Part shown: piece after piece, positions 14,687 through 20,762 of the stretch | How positions within the stretch are numbered: the first letter of the stretch is position 1 | Layout of the letters: each line of letters starts with the position of its first letter | Origin: JBEKHI01 sp050012355 | GTDB taxonomy: Bacteria > Actinomycetota > Actinomycetes > Streptosporangiales > Streptosporangiaceae | Reading direction: 5' to 3' | DNA length: 21,532 nucleotides | NCBI GenBank assembly: GCA_050012355.1 | Contig: JBEKHI010000103.1 | Coordinates: forward strand, 1-21,532 | The notes under the pieces: model-generated | Told to the model about the DNA's origin: nothing | The model's database searches: none | What the model saw: the letters and a program-made list of their open reading frames with translations, nothing else | Position numbers and translations under genes: made by a program

Positions 14687-15592
14687 GTGGAGATCCGCGA
14701 CCTCGAGTACTTCCTTACCTGCTGCCAGGCGGGCAGCTTCACCGCCGCTGCTCGAGAGGCCCACATCGTCCAGTCGGCGATGTCCAGTGCGATCGCGCGT
14801 CTCGAACGCGAACTGGGCGTGTCCTTGTTCGACCGGTCGAGCACGCCGGTCACGGTCACCGAGCACGGAGCCGCTCTGCAGGCCGCCGCTCAACGAGTCC
14901 TGGAGGCCGTGCAGCAGGCCCGCGACGACGTGGCGGCGGTGTCGGGGAAGGTCCGGGGCACGGTCATCCTGGGTTGCCTGCTGCACACGGCGCCGCTCGA
15001 CCTCGCCGCCGTCCTCGCGGCCCTGCGCCGCCGGTACCCGGAGGTCATCGTCCAGCTACGCCAGTCGGCGACCGGGTCGGCGGGCAACCTGGAGGGGATC
15101 CTGGACGGCTCCATCGACATCGCGCTAACCGGCGGGCCGCCCGATCCCGAGCCGGGCCACGCACCGCGTGGTGTCATCGTCCGGCCGCTGACCAGCGAAC
15201 CGCTGGTCTTCGTGTGCCCGGCCGATCACCCGCTCAGCGGCCGGACCCGGGTGACGGTGGCGGACCTGGCGGACGAGACGATTCTGCGGTTCCCGCCCGG
15301 TTGGGGCGTCCGCGCCGCCGTCGACCGGGTCCTCGGCCCCGACCCGTCGGCGATCGAGATCGCCGACTACGCCCTCATGCTCCAGGTCGTGCGGGAAGGG
15401 TTTGGCACCACGTTGCTGCCCGCCTCCGCGGTCGGGGACGGGCACCAGGACCTGCGGCTCATCCCGGCCGACGATCCGCGGCTGCGCTGGAACCTGTCCG
15501 CCATCATCAGCGCCGCCCGGCACCCCGCCGCCGCCGCCACCGCGCTGCTCGCCGAACTCACCAAGGCAGCATCCATCAATGAAAGAGATTGA
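14687..15592 (+). CDS. LysR-family transcriptional regulator
   Basis: A 301-residue regulator. The N-terminal winged helix-turn-helix reads IRDLEYFLTCCQAGSFTAAA, followed by REAHIVQSAMSSAIARLE and RELGVSLFDRSSTPVTVTEHG, the full LysR signature. A long linker helix follows (AAAQRVLEAVQQARDDVAAV). The periplasmic-binding-protein-like effector domain (about residues 90-295) has GTVILGC, VIVQLRQSATGS, GSIDIALTG, LVFVCPADHPLSG, and GFGTTLLPASAV. The start is GTG at 14687, directly after the reductase gene (24-base gap) with no clear ribosome binding site. The same orientation as the reductase and the following DUF1275 gene suggests it may control either. Confidence 0.93.
   Translation: MEIRDLEYFLTCCQAGSFTAAAREAHIVQSAMSSAIARLERELGVSLFDRSSTPVTVTEHGAALQAAAQRVLEAVQQARDDVAAVSGKVRGTVILGCLLHTAPLDLAAVLAALRRRYPEVIVQLRQSATGSAGNLEGILDGSIDIALTGGPPDPEPGHAPRGVIVRPLTSEPLVFVCPADHPLSGRTRVTVADLADETILRFPPGWGVRAAVDRVLGPDPSAIEIADYALMLQVVREGFGTTLLPASAVGDGHQDLRLIPADDPRLRWNLSAIISAARHPAAAATALLAELTKAASINERD
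15576..15592. promoter_or_regulatory. Candidate LysR-type box
   Basis: TCAAT (15576-15580), 7 bases, ATTGA (15588-15592) form an inverted repeat that overlaps the last codons and stop of the LysR gene and lies 55 bases before the DUF1275 gene. LysR regulators bind T-N11-A inverted repeats, and the spacing fits. This short stretch is markedly AT-rich compared with the flanking genes. Confidence 0.3.
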
Positions 15593-15646
15593 ACGTAGCA
15601 AAATCAATCGTTGGACAAGATGGATAGGTAGATCGATCCTGGATTC

Positions 15647-16387
15647 ATGATGACGACATTCCTTACCGATATCCGTGACACGGTTATGCCCGGCCGGGGC
15701 GGCAAGCACGGCCCGCTGCCGCCGCTGCTGATCAGCATGACGCTGGTCACCGGCTTGGTCGACGCGTTCAGCTACCTGGTTCTCGGGCACGTCTTTGTCG
15801 CCAACATGACCGGGAACATCGTGTTTCTCGGCTTCGCGCTGGCCGGCGCGCACGGATTCTCCATCACCGCGTCGCTCACCGCAGTGGCCGCGTTCGCGGC
15901 CGGAGCCGTCGTCGGCGGTCGGCTCAGCGCCCGGCACCGTGCCCATCGCGGCCGGCTGCACAGTTCCGCCGCGGCGGTCCAGGCCGCCTTCATCGCGGTC
16001 GCCGTCATCCTCGACGTCGCGGGCGGCAACGCGCCGGCGGCCGGCTACCGGTACGCTCTCATCGTCGCGCTTGGTATCTGTATGGGTATCCAGAACGCCG
16101 CTGCCCGAGCCATCGCGGTACCCGATCTCACCACCACGGTGCTCACCCTCACCATCACTGGCATCGCCTCGGACAGTGTTCTGGCCGGCGGCGCCGGGTC
16201 CAAGGTCGGCCGTCGCCTGGTCCCGGTGGCGACCATGCTCATCGGCGCACTCCTCGGTGCCGCGCTCATCCTGCACGCCCAGGCCTATATCCCGCTGCTC
16301 ATCGCCCTGGTCACCGTGGTCACCGGTGCCGCCGTGAGCCACCAGCTGGGACGTTCGGACCCGGCGTGGGTCCTAGCCCCCCGATGA
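15647..16387 (+). CDS. DUF1275 (YoaK-family) membrane protein
   Basis: A 246-residue integral membrane protein of the DUF1275/YoaK family, about the usual length, with six or seven helices. The family signature is LLISMTLVTGLVDAFSYLVLGHVFVANMTGN: 'GlvDa.sy..lG.vFvanmTGN' in the first helices. Later ICMGIQNAAARAIAVPDLTTTVLTLTITG matches the conserved 'G.qna..r.......ttv.TgtlT.l.'. After that come GRRLVPVATMLIGALLGAAL and a last helix IPLLIALVTVVTGAAVS. Two ATGs stand in tandem at 15647 and 15650; there is no strong Shine-Dalgarno sequence. It follows the LysR gene and could be its target. The transported substrate, if any, is unknown. Confidence 0.9.
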   Translation: MMTTFLTDIRDTVMPGRGGKHGPLPPLLISMTLVTGLVDAFSYLVLGHVFVANMTGNIVFLGFALAGAHGFSITASLTAVAAFAAGAVVGGRLSARHRAHRGRLHSSAAAVQAAFIAVAVILDVAGGNAPAAGYRYALIVALGICMGIQNAAARAIAVPDLTTTVLTLTITGIASDSVLAGGAGSKVGRRLVPVATMLIGALLGAALILHAQAYIPLLIALVTVVTGAAVSHQLGRSDPAWVLAPR

Positions 16388-16513
16388 GTGATCAAGCGGT
16401 TCCGCGGCTGACGCGCCATGCGTCGTTATGGTCATAGTGATGTTGTGCTGGACGGTGAGCTTGCCGTTGCGGATCCGCCGCCGCAACTCGCGCAGCAAAT
16501 ATGTAACGAACAT
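16373..16513 (-). pseudogene. N-terminal remnant of an FtsX/MacB-type ABC permease
   Basis: On the reverse strand an ATG (16511-16513) with AAAAGGAA about 8 bases upstream starts MFVTYLLRELRRRIRNGKL. 'MFxTYLxRELRRR' is the typical start of actinobacterial ABC permeases that follow small lipoproteins and two-component systems in such operons. After about 22 residues the similarity ends, and the frame runs as unrelated sequence to a TAG at 16373-16375 inside the end of the DUF1275 gene. It lies 22 bases after the lipoprotein gene on the same strand. I read this as the surviving first codons of a deleted gene. A genuine 46-residue protein cannot be excluded. Confidence 0.5.
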
Positions 16514-16535
16514 CGTTGGATTCCTTTTCGATTGC

Positions 16536-16814
16536 TTAGCCGCGGCAGGCCTGTATCGCTTGCTGGAACGACGATGACCGGGATCCGGTCGGCCGCGGAC
16601 GCGGGCTCGCGGTCGAGCCGCCGCGCGGGAAGTTGCCGCCGGACGGGGGAGTGACCCCGTGCTGCTCAAGGCACTTCTCGAACGAACTCTTCGACGAACT
16701 GGATCCTGATGACGACCCGGTTGAAGTTGAAGAGGAACCGCAGCCGGCCACTGCCAGCACGGTGGTCAGCGCGACGGCGCCGATGGCGGCGGATCTGCGG
16801 GATAGGCGGATCAA
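16536..16814 (-). CDS. Small lipoprotein
   Basis: A 92-residue lipoprotein. MIRLSRRS is followed by a hydrophobic stretch AAIGAVALTTVLAVAG and the lipobox cysteine C25 (AVAGC). A serine/threonine-rich linker follows (GSSSTSTGSSSGSSSSKSS), then SFEKCLEQHGVTPPSGG, a proline/arginine linker and SSSFQQAIQACRG at the end. The pattern 'FxxCLxxHGV...FQxAxxAC' with two cysteines is seen in small actinobacterial lipoproteins beside ABC permeases. The only possible start is TTG at 16812-16814, with AAGGAG at 16822-16827. That ribosome binding site is inside one arm of a 13-bp hairpin. The gene is the third of the two-component operon, 93 bases after the kinase stop. Confidence 0.75.
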   Translation of the reverse strand: MIRLSRRSAAIGAVALTTVLAVAGCGSSSTSTGSSSGSSSSKSSFEKCLEQHGVTPPSGGNFPRGGSTASPRPRPTGSRSSSFQQAIQACRG

Positions 16815-16822
16815 GTAGTTTC

Positions 16823-16866
16823 TCCTTCACTCACTACTGGCGGACTTGCTACAAGTGAGTGAAGGA
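16823..16866 (-). promoter_or_regulatory. 13-bp perfect hairpin covering the lipoprotein ribosome binding site
   Basis: TCCTTCACTCACT (16823-16835) and AGTGAGTGAAGGA (16854-16866) are perfect inverted repeats with an 18-base loop. In the mRNA read leftwards from the kinase gene, the second arm contains most of the AAGGAG used by the lipoprotein TTG start. The stem would therefore hide the ribosome binding site. As DNA it could instead be an operator for a dimeric repressor. It is not followed by a T run, so it does not look like a simple terminator. Confidence 0.6.
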
Positions 16867-16907
16867 AGTGGGCCTTGCGATCTCGTTGCGGCCGGCTAGC
16901 AGGTTGC

Positions 16908-18299
16908 TTAGCTGATGATCGCTAGCGGCAGGCAGACGTTGAACGCGGCCCCATCGCCAGGCGCGGTGTCGACGGTGAGGTGCCCGTCGTGCGCGGCGGT
17001 GAGCGACGCCGCGATGGCCAGGCCGAGCCCGGCGCCTCCGGTGGCGCGGGTGCGCGCGCCGTCCGTCCGGTAGAACCGCTCGAACACGCGGCTGGCTTGC
17101 TCCGGCGTCATGCCGGGTCCTTGGTCGCGGACGGTCAGCCTTCCGCTGGCGGCCGCGCTCGCCACGGTGACCGTCACCGGCGATCCGTCCGGGGTGTGCT
17201 GCAGAGCGTTGCCGAGCAGGTTGTCGATGATCTGGCGGACGCGTTCGTGGTCGGCCTGGACGATGACTGGTTCGGCGGCGGCCAGCGTGATGCGCCGGCC
17301 TGGGTACACGATGCGGGCTTGCTGGACGGCTTCGGCGGCGATGCTCGCCAGGTCGACGGGACGCAGGTCGAGCGGACGTCCCGCGTCGAACCTGGCCAGC
17401 AGCAGGAGGTCCTCCACCAGCCGGCCCATCCGTATCGATTCCTGCTGGACCAGGCTCATGAGGTGCAGGAGTTCTTTCGCGGTGGCCGTGTCGCCTTGCT
17501 GCAGGCCGTATTCGGCGACTCCGCGGACGGATGTCAGCGGCGTGCGCAGTTCGTGGCTGGCGTCGGCGACGAACCGCCGCATCCGTTCCTCCGATAGCAA
17601 GGCTCGTGCCTCGCCGTCGCTGCGGGCCTGGTAAGCGGCCTCGATCGTGCCGAGCATGGTGTCCAGCGACTGGGCTAGCCGGCCGACTTCGGTCTTACCG
17701 GGCGGATGGTCGATACGCCGGGAGAGGTCACCGGCCGCGATCGCCTCCGCGGTTTCCTCGATTCGCTTGAGCGGGACCAGGCTGGCGCGCACCAGCGGTA
17801 CCCCGATGCCAGCCAGCAACGCCAGCGCGATCGCGCCCGCGATGGCGTCCGCCACCTCCAGCCGGGTCACCGTGCTGTGGAGATCGTCGAGGCTGTAAGC
17901 GATGACGGCGTGCCGTCCGCCGGAGAGCGGCTCGACGATGACCCGCCAGGAGTAGCTGGCTGTCTGTACCGTGAAGGGGGTACCAACGTCGTTGAGCTGG
18001 CCGGCGGACAGTCGCGGGTCCTCGGAGCCGCTCGGCGTTAGTGCCTTTCCGTCCGCGCCGATGATCTCGACGAGGAACTGCGTCGGCAGGGTCTGGTCAC
18101 GGTTGATATCGGTCCGCGACAGGACGCGGGTCGCGACCTTGGCGAAGTTCCGCAGCTGGGAGTCGGATCGGCCGAGCAGGTAGCTGCGCAGCAGCGTGGT
18201 CCCGAGAATCCCGGTGACCAGCGAGGTGAGGACGACGAGAAACGCCGCGACCGCCATCACCCTGGTGCGCAGCGACGCGCCTGCGACGCGGTTTCTCAT
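16908..18299 (-). CDS. Sensor histidine kinase of a two-component system
   Basis: A 463-residue membrane kinase. Transmembrane helix 1 is MAVAAFLVVLTSLVTGILGT (about 15-34). It is followed by an external sensor region of about 115 residues, then helix 2 AIAGAIALALLAGIGVPLV (about 152-170) and a HAMP domain (SLVPLKRIEETAEAIAAGD, then LSRRIDHPPGKTEVGRLAQS). The dimerisation domain has RRFVADASHELRTPLTSV with H249 as phosphorylation site. The ATPase domain shows QIIDNLLGNALQHTP (N box), VRDQGPGMTPE (G1), FERFYR (F box) and GGAGLGLAI (G2). All catalytic parts are intact. The ATG (18297-18299) overlaps the regulator's stop in ATGA, which selects it over an upstream in-frame start at 18437 that would run into the regulator gene. 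The signal sensed is unknown. Confidence 0.94.
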   Translation of the reverse strand: MRNRVAGASLRTRVMAVAAFLVVLTSLVTGILGTTLLRSYLLGRSDSQLRNFAKVATRVLSRTDINRDQTLPTQFLVEIIGADGKALTPSGSEDPRLSAGQLNDVGTPFTVQTASYSWRVIVEPLSGGRHAVIAYSLDDLHSTVTRLEVADAIAGAIALALLAGIGVPLVRASLVPLKRIEETAEAIAAGDLSRRIDHPPGKTEVGRLAQSLDTMLGTIEAAYQARSDGEARALLSEERMRRFVADASHELRTPLTSVRGVAEYGLQQGDTATAKELLHLMSLVQQESIRMGRLVEDLLLLARFDAGRPLDLRPVDLASIAAEAVQQARIVYPGRRITLAAAEPVIVQADHERVRQIIDNLLGNALQHTPDGSPVTVTVASAAASGRLTVRDQGPGMTPEQASRVFERFYRTDGARTRATGGAGLGLAIAASLTAAHDGHLTVDTAPGDGAAFNVCLPLAIIS

Positions 18300-19009
18300 G
18301 GCGGCGGGATCCGCAGCACGTACCCGACGCCGCGGACGGTGTGAATGAGGCGCGGCTCGGTCTGGTCGACCTTGCGCCGCAGGTAGCTGATGCACGGCTC
18401 GACCACGTTGCCTTCGCCAGCCGGGTTGTACTCCCACACGTGATCGAGGATCTGGCCCTTGCTGACGACCCGCCCGGCGTTGAGCATCAGGAAGCGCAGC
18501 AGCCGGTATTCGGTGGGCGTCAGGGGGATAAGGGTGTCGCCCCGCCTGACCTCGTGAAGATCCTCGTCGAGTTGGAGGTCGCCGACCCGGAGCACCGCGG
18601 CGGGCGCCACCGAGCGGCGCGTGCGCCGGAGCACGGCGCTGATCCGGATCAGCACTTCGTCCAGGCTGAACGGCTTGGTGATGTAGTCGTCCCCGCCGAG
18701 TGCGAGACCGGTGATGCGGGCCGGCAGCTCGTCGCGGGCGGTCAGGAAGATGACCGGGACGTCGCGACCGCTCGCGCGCAGCCGCTGGACCACCTCGAAA
18801 CCGTCTCCGTCGGGCATCATGACGTCTAGGAGCACCAGATCGGGCCGCGAGGTCGCGGCGGCGTGTACCGCCTCGGCGCCGTTAGCGGCGGTCACCACGT
18901 CGTAGCCGGCGAAACGCAGCGAACCCGACAACAGCTGCAAGATCGTCGCCTCGTCGTCCACGACGAGCAGCCGTGCCGGGGCAGTACCGTCCATCGCCCC
19001 AGGCCTCAT
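18296..19009 (-). CDS. OmpR/PhoB-family response regulator
   Basis: A 237-residue response regulator. The receiver domain (about 12-125) has LLVVDDEATI with acidic D18/D19, LVLLDVMMPDGDGFEV with phosphorylation site D62, VIFLTARD with T90 and DDYITKPFSLDE with K112. The C-terminal winged helix (about 138-235) has LTPTEYRLLRFLMLNAGRVV, HVWEYNP, VEPCISYLRRKVD and IHTVRGVGYVLR. The second in-frame ATG (18992-18994) with GAGG before it is an alternative start; the first gives five more residues. It is the first gene of the regulator-kinase-lipoprotein operon, with a 4-base overlap with the kinase. The upstream region has an 18-bp palindrome. Confidence 0.94.
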   Translation of the reverse strand: MRPGAMDGTAPARLLVVDDEATILQLLSGSLRFAGYDVVTAANGAEAVHAAATSRPDLVLLDVMMPDGDGFEVVQRLRASGRDVPVIFLTARDELPARITGLALGGDDYITKPFSLDEVLIRISAVLRRTRRSVAPAAVLRVGDLQLDEDLHEVRRGDTLIPLTPTEYRLLRFLMLNAGRVVSKGQILDHVWEYNPAGEGNVVEPCISYLRRKVDQTEPRLIHTVRGVGYVLRIPPP

Positions 19010-19116
19010 AGTTCCAGGATGATGCGGTTACCTTGCGAATCGCCGACCGTCTGTTGAAAGCTTGCTGATGACCCGCTGAGCTCCAGGGTTAGCGAGCCCC
19101 ATCGTGTCGAACAAAC

Positions 19117-19156
19117 GTCCGTAGAATCTGCTGCCATAGCAGCAGATTCTACGGAC
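19117..19156. repeat. 18-bp perfect inverted repeat in the divergent intergenic region
   Basis: GTCCGTAGAATCTGCTGC (19117-19134), loop CATA, and GCAGCAGATTCTACGGAC (19139-19156). All 18 pairs are perfect. It lies between the response regulator gene (start 19009, leftwards) and the cupin gene (start 19213, rightwards), so neither gene transcribes into it from its coding end and a terminator role is unlikely. Possibilities are a regulator site, a hairpin in the cupin mRNA leader or a scar of a mobile element. Confidence 0.8.
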
Positions 19157-19212
19157 AGTTCGAGCAATTCTTGATAGCCTGCCGAGATCGCCACATGACT
19201 GGAGGACCGTAA

Positions 19213-19755
19213 ATGACACTCGAGTTCGCGCGTCGCCGCGAGGGCAGCCTGCTACCAGGGCGCCCCGAGCCGTTCTTCCTCGCCGAGGGCGAAGGTGAGG
19301 GTGCCGTCCTGATCGACAGCCTTTTCACGGTGCTGCTGAGCGCGGACGAGACTGACGGCCAGTTCGGCGTGTTCACGATGGACGCGCCCGCTGGTGACCT
19401 GATCCCGCCGCATTCGCACGGTACTCATCATGAGATCTTCTACGTGGTCCGTGGTGGGGTCACCGTCTTCCTCGACGAGGCCGACGGCACCCGCCGGACG
19501 CGCGAACTCGCACCGGGGGAGTTCGGCTATGTTCCCGCCGGCATCACGCACGCCTACCGGGTCGACGCGGACGACACCCGGGTGCTGGGCGTGTGCAGCG
19601 GCGGGTTCGAGCGGTTCTTCGCCACCCTGGGCGAGCCGACCGATGAGCGGCACTACCCGGCGGTGGCTCACCCGCTTCCGCCGGGCGAGCGGTTCGCCGC
19701 CGCTGGCCAGCTTTTCGATACTCGGTTCCTGCCACCGGAGCGCCCGGCGCCATGA
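19213..19755 (+). CDS. Cupin-domain protein (quercetin dioxygenase-like)
   Basis: A 180-residue single-cupin protein. Cupin motif 1 is DLIPPHSHGTHHEIFYVVRG, with metal-ligand candidates H67, H69 (or H73) and E74. Motif 2 is PGEFGYVPAGITHAYRV with H113. The aromatic and acidic N-terminus (RPEPFFLAEGEGEGAVLIDS) and 'FTVLLSADETDGQFGVF' resemble quercetin 2,3-dioxygenase-like cupins, although substrate specificity cannot be claimed. The start ATG has GGAGG at 19201-19205, 7 bases before it. It is divergent from the two-component operon, with an 18-bp palindrome between. Downstream it abuts a CoA-transferase remnant on the opposite strand, and the long open frame antisense to it is a by-product of GC-rich coding. 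Confidence 0.9.
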   Translation: MTLEFARRREGSLLPGRPEPFFLAEGEGEGAVLIDSLFTVLLSADETDGQFGVFTMDAPAGDLIPPHSHGTHHEIFYVVRGGVTVFLDEADGTRRTRELAPGEFGYVPAGITHAYRVDADDTRVLGVCSGGFERFFATLGEPTDERHYPAVAHPLPPGERFAAAGQLFDTRFLPPERPAP

Positions 19756-19791
19756 CCAAGCCGGTCGGCTGACTGGTAAGGCGGTGGATGC

Positions 19792-20262
19792 CCACGACAC
19801 CGAGGTTCCGGTGAATGCCACGGCCAGGTCGGCCATTGTGTGCCCGGAAAACCACGGTGCTAGCAGCGCGGCGATCGCGACCCGATGGGTGTACAGGTCG
19901 CCACAGGTCGAGAAGTCGGCCCGCAACAGGCGTTCCAGGAAAGCGAAGGTTCTGGCCAGCCTGGTCGCACGGGCGAGATCAGCGAACTGCTGGCGGGTGA
20001 GTGCCGCCACCATGACCCGGGCACCGTCCGCGGTGGCGAAGTCGCGGGCGAAGCCGCTACGCCGGTCGTTAGGTGCGCTGGCAGGCTGGGCCTCGGGGCC
20101 CTGGCAACGTCGGTTTAGCGAGACCGATGGCGGCCACTCCTCCAACTCTGCCAGCGCGAGGGCCAATCCCAGCGCGGCAGAGAATTCGGGCCGCTTTTGA
20201 TCGAGCAGCCTGCGCACGTACTCCCTGTTCTGTGTGTTTTCCCGGGAGATAGTCCTTGTCAT
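19792..20262 (-). pseudogene. CaiB/BaiF (class III) CoA-transferase fragment
   Basis: From about 20055 to 19792 the reverse strand reads SGFARDFATADGARVMVAAL, then TRQQFADLARATRLARTFAF and LERLLRADFSTCGDLYTHR, then AALLAPWFSGHTMADLAVAF and TGTSVSW. This matches the middle of CaiB/BaiF-type CoA transferases and 2-methylfumaryl-CoA isomerase ('ygafgrDFaTaDGrrvMvvaLT...'). The N-terminal catalytic half is missing, and beyond GTSVSW the frame continues as unrelated sequence antisense to the cupin gene. The frame opens with an ATG at 20260-20262 behind GAGGAAAA, and its first 50 residues (MTRTISRENTQNREYVRRLL...) are not recognised. This is probably a truncated gene fused to a foreign start. Confidence 0.55.
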
Positions 20263-20323
20263 CGTTATTTTCCTCGCTGGTTATGTGCGTTTCGGGCAGA
20301 CTCCGGCTGGAAAGACCGTTGAT

Positions 20324-20365
20324 CGCCCTGGTCGGCCATGGGCGGTATTCCGGTCGGCCAGGGCG
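20324..20365. repeat. 14-bp imperfect inverted repeat after the DUF3040 gene
   Basis: CGCCCTGGTCGGCC (20324-20337) and GGTCGGCCAGGGCG (20352-20365) pair over 14 positions, two of them as G-T, around a 14-base loop. It lies about 90 bases after the DUF3040 stop. It could act as a terminator-like hairpin for the SDR-DUF3040 transcript, although no T run follows. Confidence 0.35.
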
Positions 20366-20454
20366 CTAACAAAAGCGTGGCCGACGCCATTGCCTCGCGC
20401 ATCGCGGTTAGCGCCCATAATCTCGTGGGTGCTCGCTTTACTACCGGGTTCCAG

Positions 20455-20742
20455 TTAGCCGGTAGCTGGTGGGTTCTGCTGATCACCGGCTTCCAGTTTG
20501 TGGCGAGAGAGTTCCAGTCCGGCGCCAGGAATGCGGGCGCGGCGCGTGATGGCGGCGGCCGCGGCGGTGAGCACTCCCGTAAGCCAGACGTATAGCCGGG
20601 AACGGTCCTGCTCCTGGGCGGGAGGTGCCTGGTCGGCATGCAGCCAGGCGAACAGGCCGAGCATCCCAGCGAGATGAGGATCCGACTCGCGCAAGTCAGC
20701 CTCGATGCGACGCAACTGGCACTGCTGTCGGTAGCTGATCAT
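20455..20742 (-). CDS. DUF3040 small membrane protein
   Basis: A 95-residue protein of the actinobacterial DUF3040 family. The N-terminal segment YRQQCQLRRIEADLRESDPH is the family's 'L...E...L..IE..L..dDP.' helix. A single hydrophobic stretch LYVWLTGVLTAAAAAI (about 50-65) probably crosses the membrane, and a charged tail follows. AGGAG lies 7-8 bases before the ATG (20740-20742). The SDR gene ends 20 bases upstream on the same strand, so the two are likely one transcript. Function of the family is unknown. Confidence 0.8.
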   Translation of the reverse strand: MISYRQQCQLRRIEADLRESDPHLAGMLGLFAWLHADQAPPAQEQDRSRLYVWLTGVLTAAAAAITRRARIPGAGLELSRHKLEAGDQQNPPATG

Positions 20743-20762
20743 CGCCTGCTCCTGACTTTTGG

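Noticed and set aside
15125..16342. 405-codon open frame on the minus strand
   Set aside because: Antisense to the LysR and DUF1275 genes, very rich in Asp/Gly/Arg/His as expected from a shadow frame.
16357..16373. GGACCC-GGCGT-GGGTCC hairpin at the end of the DUF1275 gene
   Set aside because: A 6-bp stem inside coding sequence with no T run; too weak to call a terminator.
19006..19194. 62-codon minus-strand frame upstream of the response regulator
   Set aside because: It spans the perfect palindrome and overlaps the regulator start; no family similarity and no ribosome binding site.
19252..19791. Continuation of the CoA-transferase frame antisense to the cupin gene
   Set aside because: Homology stops near 19792; the cupin gene has a strong ribosome binding site and intact motifs, so the opposite frame is not coding there.
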